A stretch of DNA of 64,000 nucleotides from the NCBI GenBank assembly GCA_900551995.1, contig URXW01000001.1, positions 62,001 to 126,000 of the forward strand. The letters run 5' to 3'. Positions 1 through 7,229 of the stretch are shown here, one piece after another. This stretch comes from an uncultured Eubacteriales bacterium (GTDB lineage: Bacteria > Bacillota > Clostridia > Oscillospirales > Oscillospiraceae). Position 1 is the first letter of the stretch, and each line of letters begins with the position of its first letter. Both the position numbers and the translations under genes were made by a program. The notes beneath the pieces are model-generated. The model ran no database searches. It saw only the letters and a program-made list of their open reading frames with translations, and was not told the origin of the DNA.

Positions 1-417
1 GATGGTCCACACATTTCCTTCATGGGCCTCCAGCTCGGACATGGCTGCATTCAGGTCAACTGCCGGAGCGGAGCTGAACAGGCCGTGTGCGCCGTGACGC
101 TCCACACGAGGACGGGTGGCAATGTAGGACATGTATCCGCTCTCTGAGTTCATCTCATGAAGGTTTGCATCCAGCGCCATGGTGATGAATGCGGAGGCAG
201 TTCCAAGCGTTGGGGTCTTGCAGTAGTCCTCGTACTCGAACAGCTCCGCAGCATCGGGAAAGTCATGGAGCAGCTTTTGGATCAGCTCCCGCTGGCCTTT
301 GGTAACCGGACCGTTTCCGGACAGCTTCTCCACGCCTTCACGGGTGGCGATGTACTTCATGTACCCGCCGGCCTTGTCCGATTGGATATAGCCGCTTTTC
401 TGTACGAGCTTTGCCAT
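1..417 (-). CDS. MobP3-family relaxase, N-terminal part (cut by window edge)
   Basis: The frame from the ATG at 417 runs off the left edge, giving 139 codons. The N-terminus (MAKLVQKSGYI, then GGYMKYIATREGVEKL and FEYEDY) matches what I recall of MobP3-type relaxases from Firmicutes ICEs, which nick oriT and pilot the strand during conjugation. A second YMSYIATRPRVE segment near residue 97 repeats the YxxYIATR motif, which is usual in this family. The gene starts 3 bp after the stop of the ribbon-helix-helix gene, so the two are probably co-translated as relaxosome partners. Catalytic residues further downstream cannot be checked. Confidence 0.75.
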   Translation of the reverse strand, partial: MAKLVQKSGYIQSDKAGGYMKYIATREGVEKLSGNGPVTKGQRELIQKLLHDFPDAAELFEYEDYCKTPTLGTASAFITMALDANLHEMNSESGYMSYIATRPRVERHGAHGLFSSAPAVDLNAAMSELEAHEGNVWTI

Positions 418-420
418 GGG

Positions 421-825
421 TTACACCGACTTCTGGAAGTCCAGTGCGTCCTTGAAGGAGATGCGCCCGTTGGTGCGCTTCATATCCCGGATGGCTTTTC
501 CGCGCAGGCGCTGGTATTCGCCTTCGTCGATGTCGGTGTCGTAAGCGATGATCTGTCCCAGCACATGGAGATCCACGCCCTGCTTGAACAGGAGCGAGCC
601 CATGCGCCCGGTATAGTAATCCAGTGTGCCGGTCATCATGGCAGAGAGTGCTTCGGGCAGAAAGGCGCCGGCGTTCTTGGTATGCAGATAGCCAAGATAG
701 AATTCCACTGCTTTTTCGATGAACTCACTTTGGGTTCTACAGTTATCTGACCGATAGGTGTCCTCAATCTGCTCCTTCACAGATGGGGTCATCCATACAG
801 TTACCTTCTGTTTTCCTTTTACCAT
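421..825 (-). CDS. Ribbon-helix-helix relaxosome accessory protein
   Basis: A 134-residue protein starting at ATG 825 behind a strong AAGGAGG site. The N-terminus (KVTVWMTPSVKEQIED, then QSEFIEKAVEFYL) has the beta strand plus two helices of a ribbon-helix-helix DNA-binding domain. The C-terminal 80 residues are helical. Its place between a palindrome-rich gap and the relaxase gene suggests that it binds oriT and recruits the relaxase, like MobC-type proteins. This role is inferred from context and fold. It could also repress its own promoter. Confidence 0.7.
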   Translation of the reverse strand: MVKGKQKVTVWMTPSVKEQIEDTYRSDNCRTQSEFIEKAVEFYLGYLHTKNAGAFLPEALSAMMTGTLDYYTGRMGSLLFKQGVDLHVLGQIIAYDTDIDEGEYQRLRGKAIRDMKRTNGRISFKDALDFQKSV

Positions 826-1135
826 AGTACCTCCTTGTTTGTTGGAACCGCTGTAAAACCCTTGGTACAGCGGCGTTCTCGTAAAATGGAGCGTTCCTGC
901 TGCTGTTTAGGCTCAAAAGGAACGGCCTATCCAAAAGCCTGAAACTGCCCGCACTGCGGGCAGTTGTGAATGGCTCGGCGCACAAGGAGCGTCGGGCCTT
1001 TCTCCTGCTTGCCTTTCGTCGGCCTCCACCTCCCTCGAAAAGCGGCGCAAACCCCGCCTGTTTCCCCAGGGCGGGGTACTCGGTCGGTCAGCCGCTGAAA
1101 GCCGCACACAGCGGCCCACAGGGGGCAACACGGCG
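826..1135. other. Palindrome-rich intergenic region, candidate oriT
   Basis: No convincing gene is present. Three inverted repeats are visible: 848-855 with 866-873 (CCGCTGTA/TACAGCGG, 10-nt spacer), 943-952 with 956-965 (AACTGCCCGC/GCGGGCAGTT, 3-nt loop), and 1051-1058 with 1070-1077 (ACCCCGCC/GGCGGGGT, 11-nt spacer). A gap of this size with palindromes directly upstream of a ribbon-helix-helix gene and a relaxase gene is the normal position of oriT. The nick site itself is not recognised. The tightest repeat, at 943-965, could alternatively end transcription of the upstream gene, although no T-run follows it. Confidence 0.5.
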
Positions 1136-2170
1136 CTACATCTGCATCTCCGGGGATGCCGGACTCTGCTCCGACAGATAGTTCGCACTGCACTCCTCCA
1201 GACTTTGGCCCCAGTACTCCTGACAGTAGGTGTTCATCCTGGGGAGGAGCAGGGCCTGTTCCTCGGCGCTGAGGCGATACTTGAACGCCTCCTCATCGCC
1301 GTTGCCCCGCTGCAGATACACCTCCAGCGTGTCACAGACACGGCGGGCATCCAGATCGTAGTTGGCATAGATGTTCAGCCAGTCATCGTTCTCGGTGGTA
1401 CAGACGTTGGTTCCGAACACCTCGTCCGCATGGAACGATACTTCCATGTAGAACTCCAGCAGGTTGTCGTTCTGAATAATATCCTCCGCAAAGGAGATGT
1501 CCTCTGCGTGGAGCGTCCGGATACCGGTGAGATACTGGGGCTCCGTTTCGTATGTGATCTCTTTTCCCTGCAGACGATCCAGGAAGGTGCGCCACTGTTC
1601 GTCCGGTGACGCGGCGCTTTTCTTCGTGGCGAAGTAGACGGCGGTGCTGACATCCTGAATGCGGAATCGCTTCCAGCCGTCCATGATGTTGAGGGCATCG
1701 AGGTAGCCGCCGTCCAGGTCAATGTCGAATGCACCGACCACTCTGCCGGTGTTATCCAGCCGCTCCGACACATATGTTTCGAACTGCTCACGGGACAGTT
1801 TCTCTCCACGGGGAAACATTTCAGTGAAGTGTGCGGGGGCGTCGCCGTCTGCCTTGCGGATATAGCTGCGAAGGCGTCGGGCAGTTTGCAGGAACTCCAT
1901 ATGTTCTTCCGTCAGGAAGTAGTCGGCACTGCCGCCCTCCGTGACATGGAAAACGGCGAAGCGCCGTGTGGCCTCCCGAGCCTCCTTCTCCGCCTGCTGC
2001 TCTGCCCAGAGCTCGTGGCTGATGCGCTCGTACTCCCGCTGAGGAAGCTGGTTGCACATTTCATCAAGGACATTCTCCAGATGCTCCTCCAGCGTTTCAT
2101 CTTTCAGATGCTTGCTGAGGGCGTCGTACCAACGCTCGTCAATCCAGAGGGTGATGTCTTTGCTGTTCAC
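1136..2170 (-). CDS. Conserved ICE protein of unknown function
   Basis: A 344-residue protein with a GTG start at 2170, preceded by GGAGG seven bases away; the start overlaps the stop of the DUF6103-like gene. The N-terminal 70 residues are helical and acidic (WIDERWYDALSKHLKDE). The middle contains YFLTEEHMEFLQTARRLRSY and a segment FDIDLDGGYLDAL. No signal peptide, membrane segment or catalytic motif is evident. Proteins like this occur beside relaxase modules of gut Firmicutes ICEs (I recall a DUF6329-like label but am not certain). Function is unknown; it could be an ICE housekeeping or regulatory protein. Confidence 0.65.
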   Translation of the reverse strand: MNSKDITLWIDERWYDALSKHLKDETLEEHLENVLDEMCNQLPQREYERISHELWAEQQAEKEAREATRRFAVFHVTEGGSADYFLTEEHMEFLQTARRLRSYIRKADGDAPAHFTEMFPRGEKLSREQFETYVSERLDNTGRVVGAFDIDLDGGYLDALNIMDGWKRFRIQDVSTAVYFATKKSAASPDEQWRTFLDRLQGKEITYETEPQYLTGIRTLHAEDISFAEDIIQNDNLLEFYMEVSFHADEVFGTNVCTTENDDWLNIYANYDLDARRVCDTLEVYLQRGNGDEEAFKYRLSAEEQALLLPRMNTYCQEYWGQSLEECSANYLSEQSPASPEMQM

Positions 2171-2424
2171 TGCGACGCCTCCACTTCTTCTGCGGGTTTG
2201 GGCGTGACAGGCTTCGGGCTGCGGCGGGACTTGTTCGGAGCAGCGGCGTTTACATCGCTCTCGTCGATGTATTCACGCACCGGAGCGGGCACATATTTTT
2301 CATAGAGTTTCACCAGCGCATCCGTCATCTCACGGTCCAGGTCAAGCTCCTTCTTGCCCATGTAGCGTTTGAGCGCCGAGAGCTTCTCCTCATCGAAGGT
2401 GATGGTCAGGTTCACTTGTTTCAT
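2167..2424 (-). CDS. DUF6103-like small protein
   Basis: An 85-residue protein. I chose ATG 2424 over the in-frame GTG at 2430 because AGGAAG then sits about five bases upstream. The beginning, MKQVNLTITFDEEKLSALKR, followed by the helix LDREMTDALVKLYEKYVPAPVREYI, matches my recollection of the DUF6103 family found on clostridial ICEs. The strand-helix pattern resembles a ribbon-helix-helix DNA-binding fold, so a regulatory role is possible. The C-terminal 25 residues are disordered and basic. It is translationally coupled to the next gene. Confidence 0.65.
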   Translation of the reverse strand: MKQVNLTITFDEEKLSALKRYMGKKELDLDREMTDALVKLYEKYVPAPVREYIDESDVNAAAPNKSRRSPKPVTPKPAEEVEASQ

Positions 2425-2438
2425 TGGCACTTCCTTTC

Positions 2439-3632
2439 TCAGTTGTAGTTGATGTATTCGATCTCCAGCCAGTGGGTCCAGCCGCGGCCTTCCAGCTTGG
2501 TCTTGACCACACCGTACTTGGTGCCCATGGCCTCGATGACCTCGCCGTTTCCGATGTAGACGCCGATGTGTCCGTCGTGCCAGACGGCAAGGCCGGGAGT
2601 ATCCGGCATGGTATCAATGGGACCGGACACCGATGCGGAGTAGTACATCTGGTTTGCTCCCAGGTCGGGCATGCCGTTGGTGGCATAGTCAATGGTGAGG
2701 GTTTCGGGATTCAGCCAGCCATAGCCTTTGATGAGACCGACGCAGTCCGTTGTCCGTCCTCCCAGCCAGTTGGCCCGGATGAAGTCTGCGTAGGTACCAA
2801 CGCCATCCGGATACTGCTCCAACTTATAGGCGAAGAGCGAATCGGTGAGGACACTGCCGTAGGTTCCCCAGACATAACCCCAGCCGGACTCCCAGGCATG
2901 GATGGCGTAGGTCACAAGGTCAGCGGCATTCTTGGTGGTGGGATCGGTGAAGGTGGAGATGTCCAGCTCAATGCTGCTCCCATCCCCTCGGAGATACTCG
3001 CCGCTGTAGCTGCCGCCACCCACGGCACCGGCTATCATGGTATAGATGTGGTCGATGTTGCTTTTGTCATCCTCCGTGATTGCTCTGCCCAGATGGGCTT
3101 CCAGATTGGCGTATGCCTGGTACAGCGAGATCGGCACCGCGACGGTATATTCTTCTTCCTCTGTACTGGTAGTCCCGTCCTCCAGAGTCACTTCCACGGT
3201 TCGGGTTCGGGTTTCGGTGGTGTAGAAGCACCCCACGAAGCTGTTCGCCGCCCGTGTGGACGGGGCGTCCTCCCCAAAGCAGAGGGCATAAAAAACAGCC
3301 TTGACACGGATGGGGTCAAGGCTGTTGCCGCTGTCCATCTGCCCATTGGCAGAGGACACCGCCGAGTCCAGAAGAGAAAAGGCCGAGCGCATCTCCTCAA
3401 TGTGATACCGGAACTCCGCAGGGACTTCGGCGGAGAACTCGCCTCCATAGAAGCACGCCTCCACCGAATAGTTGTTGTGTTCTGAACCGCCGGAACCAAT
3501 GGCGCAGAGCAGGGCGATCAAAAGAATGACCGGTGAAAAGACTGCCACCAGAATCCAGCCCACACCTTTTCGGGTCTTTTCATTGGTGAGGAGCATGGCG
3601 GCGGCTTTTGCGATTGCCGCAGGCACAGCCAT
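2439..3632 (-). CDS. VirB1-like NlpC/P60 cell-wall hydrolase of the conjugation machine
   Basis: A 397-residue protein with one N-terminal membrane segment (about residues 25-46, WILVAVFSPVILLIALLCAI). A variable extracellular stretch follows, then a C-terminal NlpC/P60 domain. The domain shows the catalytic cysteine in TTDCVGLIKGYGW (near residue 297) and the histidine in DGHIGVYIGNGEVIEAM (near 352). Such enzymes cut peptide stems of peptidoglycan so the transfer channel can cross the wall. The start overlaps the VirB4 stop (TGATG), so it belongs to the same operon. The family and location are clear; the specific bond cleaved is inferred. Confidence 0.88.
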   Translation of the reverse strand: MAVPAAIAKAAAMLLTNEKTRKGVGWILVAVFSPVILLIALLCAIGSGGSEHNNYSVEACFYGGEFSAEVPAEFRYHIEEMRSAFSLLDSAVSSANGQMDSGNSLDPIRVKAVFYALCFGEDAPSTRAANSFVGCFYTTETRTRTVEVTLEDGTTSTEEEEYTVAVPISLYQAYANLEAHLGRAITEDDKSNIDHIYTMIAGAVGGGSYSGEYLRGDGSSIELDISTFTDPTTKNAADLVTYAIHAWESGWGYVWGTYGSVLTDSLFAYKLEQYPDGVGTYADFIRANWLGGRTTDCVGLIKGYGWLNPETLTIDYATNGMPDLGANQMYYSASVSGPIDTMPDTPGLAVWHDGHIGVYIGNGEVIEAMGTKYGVVKTKLEGRGWTHWLEIEYINYN

Positions 3633-5464
3633 CAGCGACCACCTGCCGATCCGAAGAGTTTCTCCTTGTAGGACGGAGCATGAACCTCCAGCAGGTATCG
3701 CTCATTGCCGCACTTATACAGGCAGACGCCCCTCTGAGGAAACTTGATGAGGTTGTATTCCGACTCCTCCAGCTGAAGCATATCCATGTAGGATCGCTTG
3801 TCGATGGAGCCGGCGTTGAACAGGAACTGGTGGGGCGGGATGCTGAACAGGGGCTTTGTCATCTCACGGACGCCTTCCTGGTCAAAGTCCTCCAGATTCT
3901 GACTGGCCAGAAGCATGGCGGATTCTTTCTTTCGCACACGCTTCAGGCAGTTGCGGATGTACTCGATAGCAGTGGGGTTGGACAGCCAGATATACAGCTC
4001 GTCCAGAGCCGCCACGGTATTGCCCACGGTCAGAAGCTTGTCGGACATGAAGGACAGCACATTGAAGAGCATGGCGTTGCGGACATTCTTGGCGGCACTG
4101 AGCATCCTTTTCACGCCGAACACCAGAAAGCGGCTGGAGGTGATGTTGGTGTGTCCGTTGAAGAACTGGGCGTCGGCCCCCTTGCACATGGAGTGCAGGC
4201 CAAGCAGCACCTCCTGCAGGAGCTTTTCAGTATAGAGCTGGTGCTGACCGGCATCGTAGTTTTTGAATTCCTGCTCGATGAGGTCGTACAGATCGGAGAG
4301 AATGGGATAGTTCTCCGGACGCATCCGGCTGAAGTTGGTGCGCTCGGTGATGCCAAACTTCTGATACAGCTTGGACAGCATGATCTCAATGGTATCGATA
4401 TGCGCGTCGCTGAAATCCTTATAGGCCCGGAAGAAGTCCTTCAGGAAGGAGATGTGCTGGGCCAGCAGGGTGCTTTTGCGAAAGGCCTCCGGCGCGTCGG
4501 TGGCATTGGGATCGCCGCCGTCATCCCAGCACTTGGGTTCCAGCACATTGATGATGTACTGTCCGGCCATGAGGTCGGCGAAGCAGCCGCCCACCGCCTC
4601 GCACATCTCCTGCTGTTCGTGTTCGGCGTCCAGGGAAATGATGGACTTGCCGGACTCCAACAGGTTCAGGATAAGCAGCTTCATGAGGTAGGATTTGCCC
4701 TGACCGGAGTTGCCCAGGATCAGGATGTTGGCGGAGGTCTTATCCTCGTCCCGCTGGTCGAAGTCCACCAGAATGTTGCTGCCGTATTTGTCTTTGCCAA
4801 TGTAGAAGCCCTTGGGGTCCAGTTTGCCGGAGTAGTTGAAGGGATAGAGATTTGCCACGCTGGAGGCGGGCAGCACCCGTTCAAACTGGACGCCGAAGGC
4901 ATTGTGACCGCTGGGATTGACACAGCGGAAGCCCTGCTGCTGGCGGAGCAGGAGCTTGTCGACATTCAGCTTGCTCCGTACCAGCTCCGTCAGCACATCG
5001 GTCTGGAGCAGCTTGAGGGTGTTGTAGTCCGAGGCGGTCAGCTCGATATAGACCGCACAGTGGAGCAGCGGCTCACGGTTGCGGTGCATGGCGGCCACCA
5101 GGGTCGCCACATCCTGCAGGTTGCTCTCGGCGGTGACCGTCTGCTGCAGGTCATTGGTGTTGGAACTGTTCATGCGGTTTTTGTTGGCTGCGTTCTGGAT
5201 GATTCGCTTTTCCTCTGCGGGCGTGACCTGCCGGGTGTAGATCCGCAGGGTGATGCCGTCCTTTTCTCCCAGGTGGCGGAGGATGGCCTGCTCGTCCGTG
5301 CTGGTGGGGTATTCCCGAAGGGCCCAGACGCAGCGGTAGGTGTTGCCGCAGATGAAGTGGTCCGGCATGAAGCTGACCACTGAGGGAGCGATCATGTCCA
5401 GGAAGGACTTGATGTTCGCCTCCTCACGGCCCTGAGGTGCGGGGTTTACTCGTTTCTTTGCCAT
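3632..5464 (-). CDS. VirB4-family conjugation ATPase
   Basis: A 611-residue ATPase that energises assembly of the type IV secretion channel. I chose the ATG at 5464 (MAKKRVNPAPQG) because GGGAGG lies eight bases upstream; the frame remains open to 5506 but has no better site. The Walker A motif LGNSGQGKSYLMK is near residue 250, followed by ISLDAEHEQQEM. Further on are ALDELYIWLSN, a Walker B-like segment, and SAMLLASQNLEDF. These are typical of VirB4/TraE proteins from Gram-positive ICEs. The N-terminal VirB4 portion appears to be encoded separately by the upstream gene. Confidence 0.92.
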   Translation of the reverse strand: MAKKRVNPAPQGREEANIKSFLDMIAPSVVSFMPDHFICGNTYRCVWALREYPTSTDEQAILRHLGEKDGITLRIYTRQVTPAEEKRIIQNAANKNRMNSSNTNDLQQTVTAESNLQDVATLVAAMHRNREPLLHCAVYIELTASDYNTLKLLQTDVLTELVRSKLNVDKLLLRQQQGFRCVNPSGHNAFGVQFERVLPASSVANLYPFNYSGKLDPKGFYIGKDKYGSNILVDFDQRDEDKTSANILILGNSGQGKSYLMKLLILNLLESGKSIISLDAEHEQQEMCEAVGGCFADLMAGQYIINVLEPKCWDDGGDPNATDAPEAFRKSTLLAQHISFLKDFFRAYKDFSDAHIDTIEIMLSKLYQKFGITERTNFSRMRPENYPILSDLYDLIEQEFKNYDAGQHQLYTEKLLQEVLLGLHSMCKGADAQFFNGHTNITSSRFLVFGVKRMLSAAKNVRNAMLFNVLSFMSDKLLTVGNTVAALDELYIWLSNPTAIEYIRNCLKRVRKKESAMLLASQNLEDFDQEGVREMTKPLFSIPPHQFLFNAGSIDKRSYMDMLQLEESEYNLIKFPQRGVCLYKCGNERYLLEVHAPSYKEKLFGSAGGR

Positions 5465-5477
5465 GGAATTCCTCCCT

Positions 5478-6059
5478 TTATTCGCCCACAATGACCCAGC
5501 GGTCACCGTCGTAGTCCTCGTACTGCTCGGTGGTCACATTCTGCTCGAAGTAGACGCCCAGCATCCGTTTGAGATCCTGCTCGGCGGCCCGGCGGGTGGT
5601 GAATCCGTTGTCATTGATGCTCTGCTCGATGCGGCTGAGGTACGGAAACACATCCGTATCCTTTTCCTTCCGCAGCCGGATGATGATATAAAACTCCCGG
5701 CTGGAGGCCATCAGCACCTGAATGCGGTCCAGGTGTGTGCTGTCCTGCTCCAGAAGCCTGCGTATGGCAGGGAGCTCCTCGCAGGTCTGCCGTTCCTGAT
5801 AGAAGGTCTTGTTCCGTTCAAAGGACTCCTTGGAGTTGAGCGCCAGCATCTCGATCTCGGCCTGTCCCTTGACCACATTCAGCAGAGCGTAGATTCTGGC
5901 GCTGATGCTGGAGTCCGGCAGGACGCTGATGTTGGTGGGCTTGATGATGAAGAATACCAGGTCGCCCATGCGGGTGGCGATGTAGTAGTCTTTGACGCTG
6001 TCGATCCCCATGAGCTGCCGGGTAGACTGGGCCGACTTATCTTTTTTCTTTCTGCTCAT
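5478..6059 (-). CDS. VirB4 N-terminal-domain-like protein
   Basis: A 193-residue protein with an AAAGGAGG site nine bases before ATG 6059. It lacks any nucleotide-binding motif. The pattern IDSVKDYYIATRMGDLVFF, ARIYALLNVVKGQAEIEMLA and SREFYIIIRLR resembles the N-terminal domain that precedes the ATPase domain in VirB4/TraC proteins. It is encoded just upstream of VirB4 and would supply that domain in trans. The start overlaps the previous stop (ATGA) and the VirB4 start is 13 bp downstream, so all three are co-expressed. The assignment rests on position and pattern, not on a diagnostic motif. Confidence 0.65.
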   Translation of the reverse strand: MSRKKKDKSAQSTRQLMGIDSVKDYYIATRMGDLVFFIIKPTNISVLPDSSISARIYALLNVVKGQAEIEMLALNSKESFERNKTFYQERQTCEELPAIRRLLEQDSTHLDRIQVLMASSREFYIIIRLRKEKDTDVFPYLSRIEQSINDNGFTTRRAAEQDLKRMLGVYFEQNVTTEQYEDYDGDRWVIVGE

Positions 6060-6457
6060 ACTGTGATCCCTCCTTTGGAAAAGAGCGCCGGAAACAGGCC
6101 GGTGCAGCGGATGGTGACGCGGCAGGTCACCGTCTTGGGGTGCTGGCGGAACCAGTATTTTGCCCGGACATTTCTCGCACCATCGCAGCGGGAGCTTTCA
6201 CACAGGCGTCCGCCCACATAGCTTTTCAGAAGGGCCCGCAGACTGCGGAAGCCGTGATAATATCTGCCGTCCTCACTGCGGCAGCACCACTTGTTTTGGG
6301 ACTCGTGCCAGAAATACGCATTGTCACACTCCCAGCGTCTGCGTTTCCGGCTCCACCGAAGGGTCAGCGAAGCAGACAGATCTTTTTCTTCGTATCCTTC
6401 GGTTTCCTCAAAAGAGAAAGGAGGCGCCGTACCGAACATGGTTTCGTCATAGCTCAT
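6056..6457 (-). CDS. Hypothetical ICE protein
   Basis: A 133-residue basic protein if started at ATG 6457 (MSYDETMFG), with GGAG eight bases upstream. An in-frame ATG at 6475 would add six residues and overlap the preceding gene. It is rich in arginine, tryptophan and cysteine (LRWSRKRRRWECDNAYFW, then NKWCCRSEDGRYYHGF). No membrane segment is evident. Position between VirB3-like and VirB4-related genes suggests a small accessory part of the transfer apparatus or a nucleic-acid-binding protein. I do not recognise the family. Confidence 0.6.
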   Translation of the reverse strand: MSYDETMFGTAPPFSFEETEGYEEKDLSASLTLRWSRKRRRWECDNAYFWHESQNKWCCRSEDGRYYHGFRSLRALLKSYVGGRLCESSRCDGARNVRAKYWFRQHPKTVTCRVTIRCTGLFPALFSKGGITV

Positions 6458-6458
6458 A

Positions 6459-6716
6459 TCACATTCTCCATTCATAAAATTGCTGTCTGGTGATCAGGAA
6501 GGCCACCGCATACCGGATAAAGTCCAGAATGCTGGTGCCGTCAAACCGGATGCTGAGGAAGGCGTAGACCGCCGTCAGCACCAGCGGAATAAAAATTCCG
6601 GTCTGGGTCAGCGCCAGGACGGAGAGCAAAAGCCCTACGCCGATGACGCCCACATCCTTGAGTTCCCAAAGCCACAGCATTGCTTTGGCGGTCAGGTTAT
6701 CGGGATAGATGTACAG
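6459..6716 (-). CDS. VirB3/PrgI-like small membrane protein (CTG start)
   Basis: The first ATG (6680) gives 73 residues but has no ribosome binding site. Twelve codons upstream a CTG at 6716 sits nine bases after GGAGG (6726-6730, complement) and yields MYIYPDNLTAKAMLWLWEL, the N-terminus I recall for relatives. The 85-residue product has two membrane segments (VGVIGVGLLLSVLALT and FIPLVLTAVYAFLSI). It fits VirB3/PrgI-type inner-membrane partners of VirB4. The stop abuts the next gene's start. The start codon is inferred. Confidence 0.7.
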   Translation of the reverse strand: MYIYPDNLTAKAMLWLWELKDVGVIGVGLLLSVLALTQTGIFIPLVLTAVYAFLSIRFDGTSILDFIRYAVAFLITRQQFYEWRM

Positions 6717-6732
6717 GATAGTTCACCTCCAA

Positions 6733-6763
6733 GAAAAAAGCCGCCGGGGTTCATTCCCCGGCG
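6733..6763 (-). terminator. Intrinsic terminator inside the ICE operon
   Basis: An 8-bp GC stem (CGCCGGGG, 6742-6749, pairing with CCCCGGCG, 6756-6763) with a 6-nt loop is followed on the minus strand by a run of seven T (6733-6739). It lies just after the stop at 6777 and before the VirB3-like gene, although the genes appear to form one operon. Confidence 0.75.
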
Positions 6764-6776
6764 TCCATGCGGTATC

Positions 6777-7112
6777 TCATTCGTTGGTCGTTTCCTCGGT
6801 CTGGTTCTGCGCCTCATATTCGGCCAGCGCCTGTTCGATGAGTCCGATGACGAACTCCTTCTGGCTGATCTTCCGGCCGCGCTTCTTTTCGGCGGCGATG
6901 AAGTTCTTCAGCCGCTGATCCAGTTCCTCAGAGATTTGGAATGCCAAGGTTTTGGTTGCTGCCATGATCGTTTTTCCTCCTTCGAAGTGTTCTTTGAGTA
7001 CCAGTTCCACATATTCTCCCAAGGTGCTCAGCGCCAGCTGCTCTTTCTCCGCAATGACCTTGGCGTGGAGGTCTGCGGGAATCATTGCACAGAGATTCTT
7101 TTTCGCATTCAT
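6777..7112 (-). CDS. Ribbon-helix-helix-like ICE protein
   Basis: A 111-residue protein starting at ATG 7112 behind AAAGGAG; the frame is open further upstream to 7229 but without a binding site. There appear to be two halves. The first (KKNLCAMIPADLHAKVIAEK) and the second (KTLAFQISEELDQRLKNFIA, then ISQKEFVIGLIEQALAEY) each show a beta strand followed by two helices, like tandem ribbon-helix-helix units. Similar proteins recur next to VirB3/VirB4 genes on clostridial ICEs. A DNA-binding role is likely but the target is unknown. Confidence 0.6.
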   Translation of the reverse strand: MNAKKNLCAMIPADLHAKVIAEKEQLALSTLGEYVELVLKEHFEGGKTIMAATKTLAFQISEELDQRLKNFIAAEKKRGRKISQKEFVIGLIEQALAEYEAQNQTEETTNE

Positions 7113-7229
7113 GGAGCGTTCTCCTTTCTGTATTTTGCAGGCAAAGCATACTGCACCCAAGGACAAATAGCTATTCACACAACCCAACAAAGAAGCAAGC
7201 GTAAACGAAGCAGAAGCAACAAGGCACAT

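Noticed and set aside
3608..5383. Long plus-strand ORF (591 codons) opposite VirB4
   Set aside because: It is the antisense of a clear VirB4 gene, has no ribosome binding site and no recognisable domain. High-GC codon bias produces long antisense frames here.
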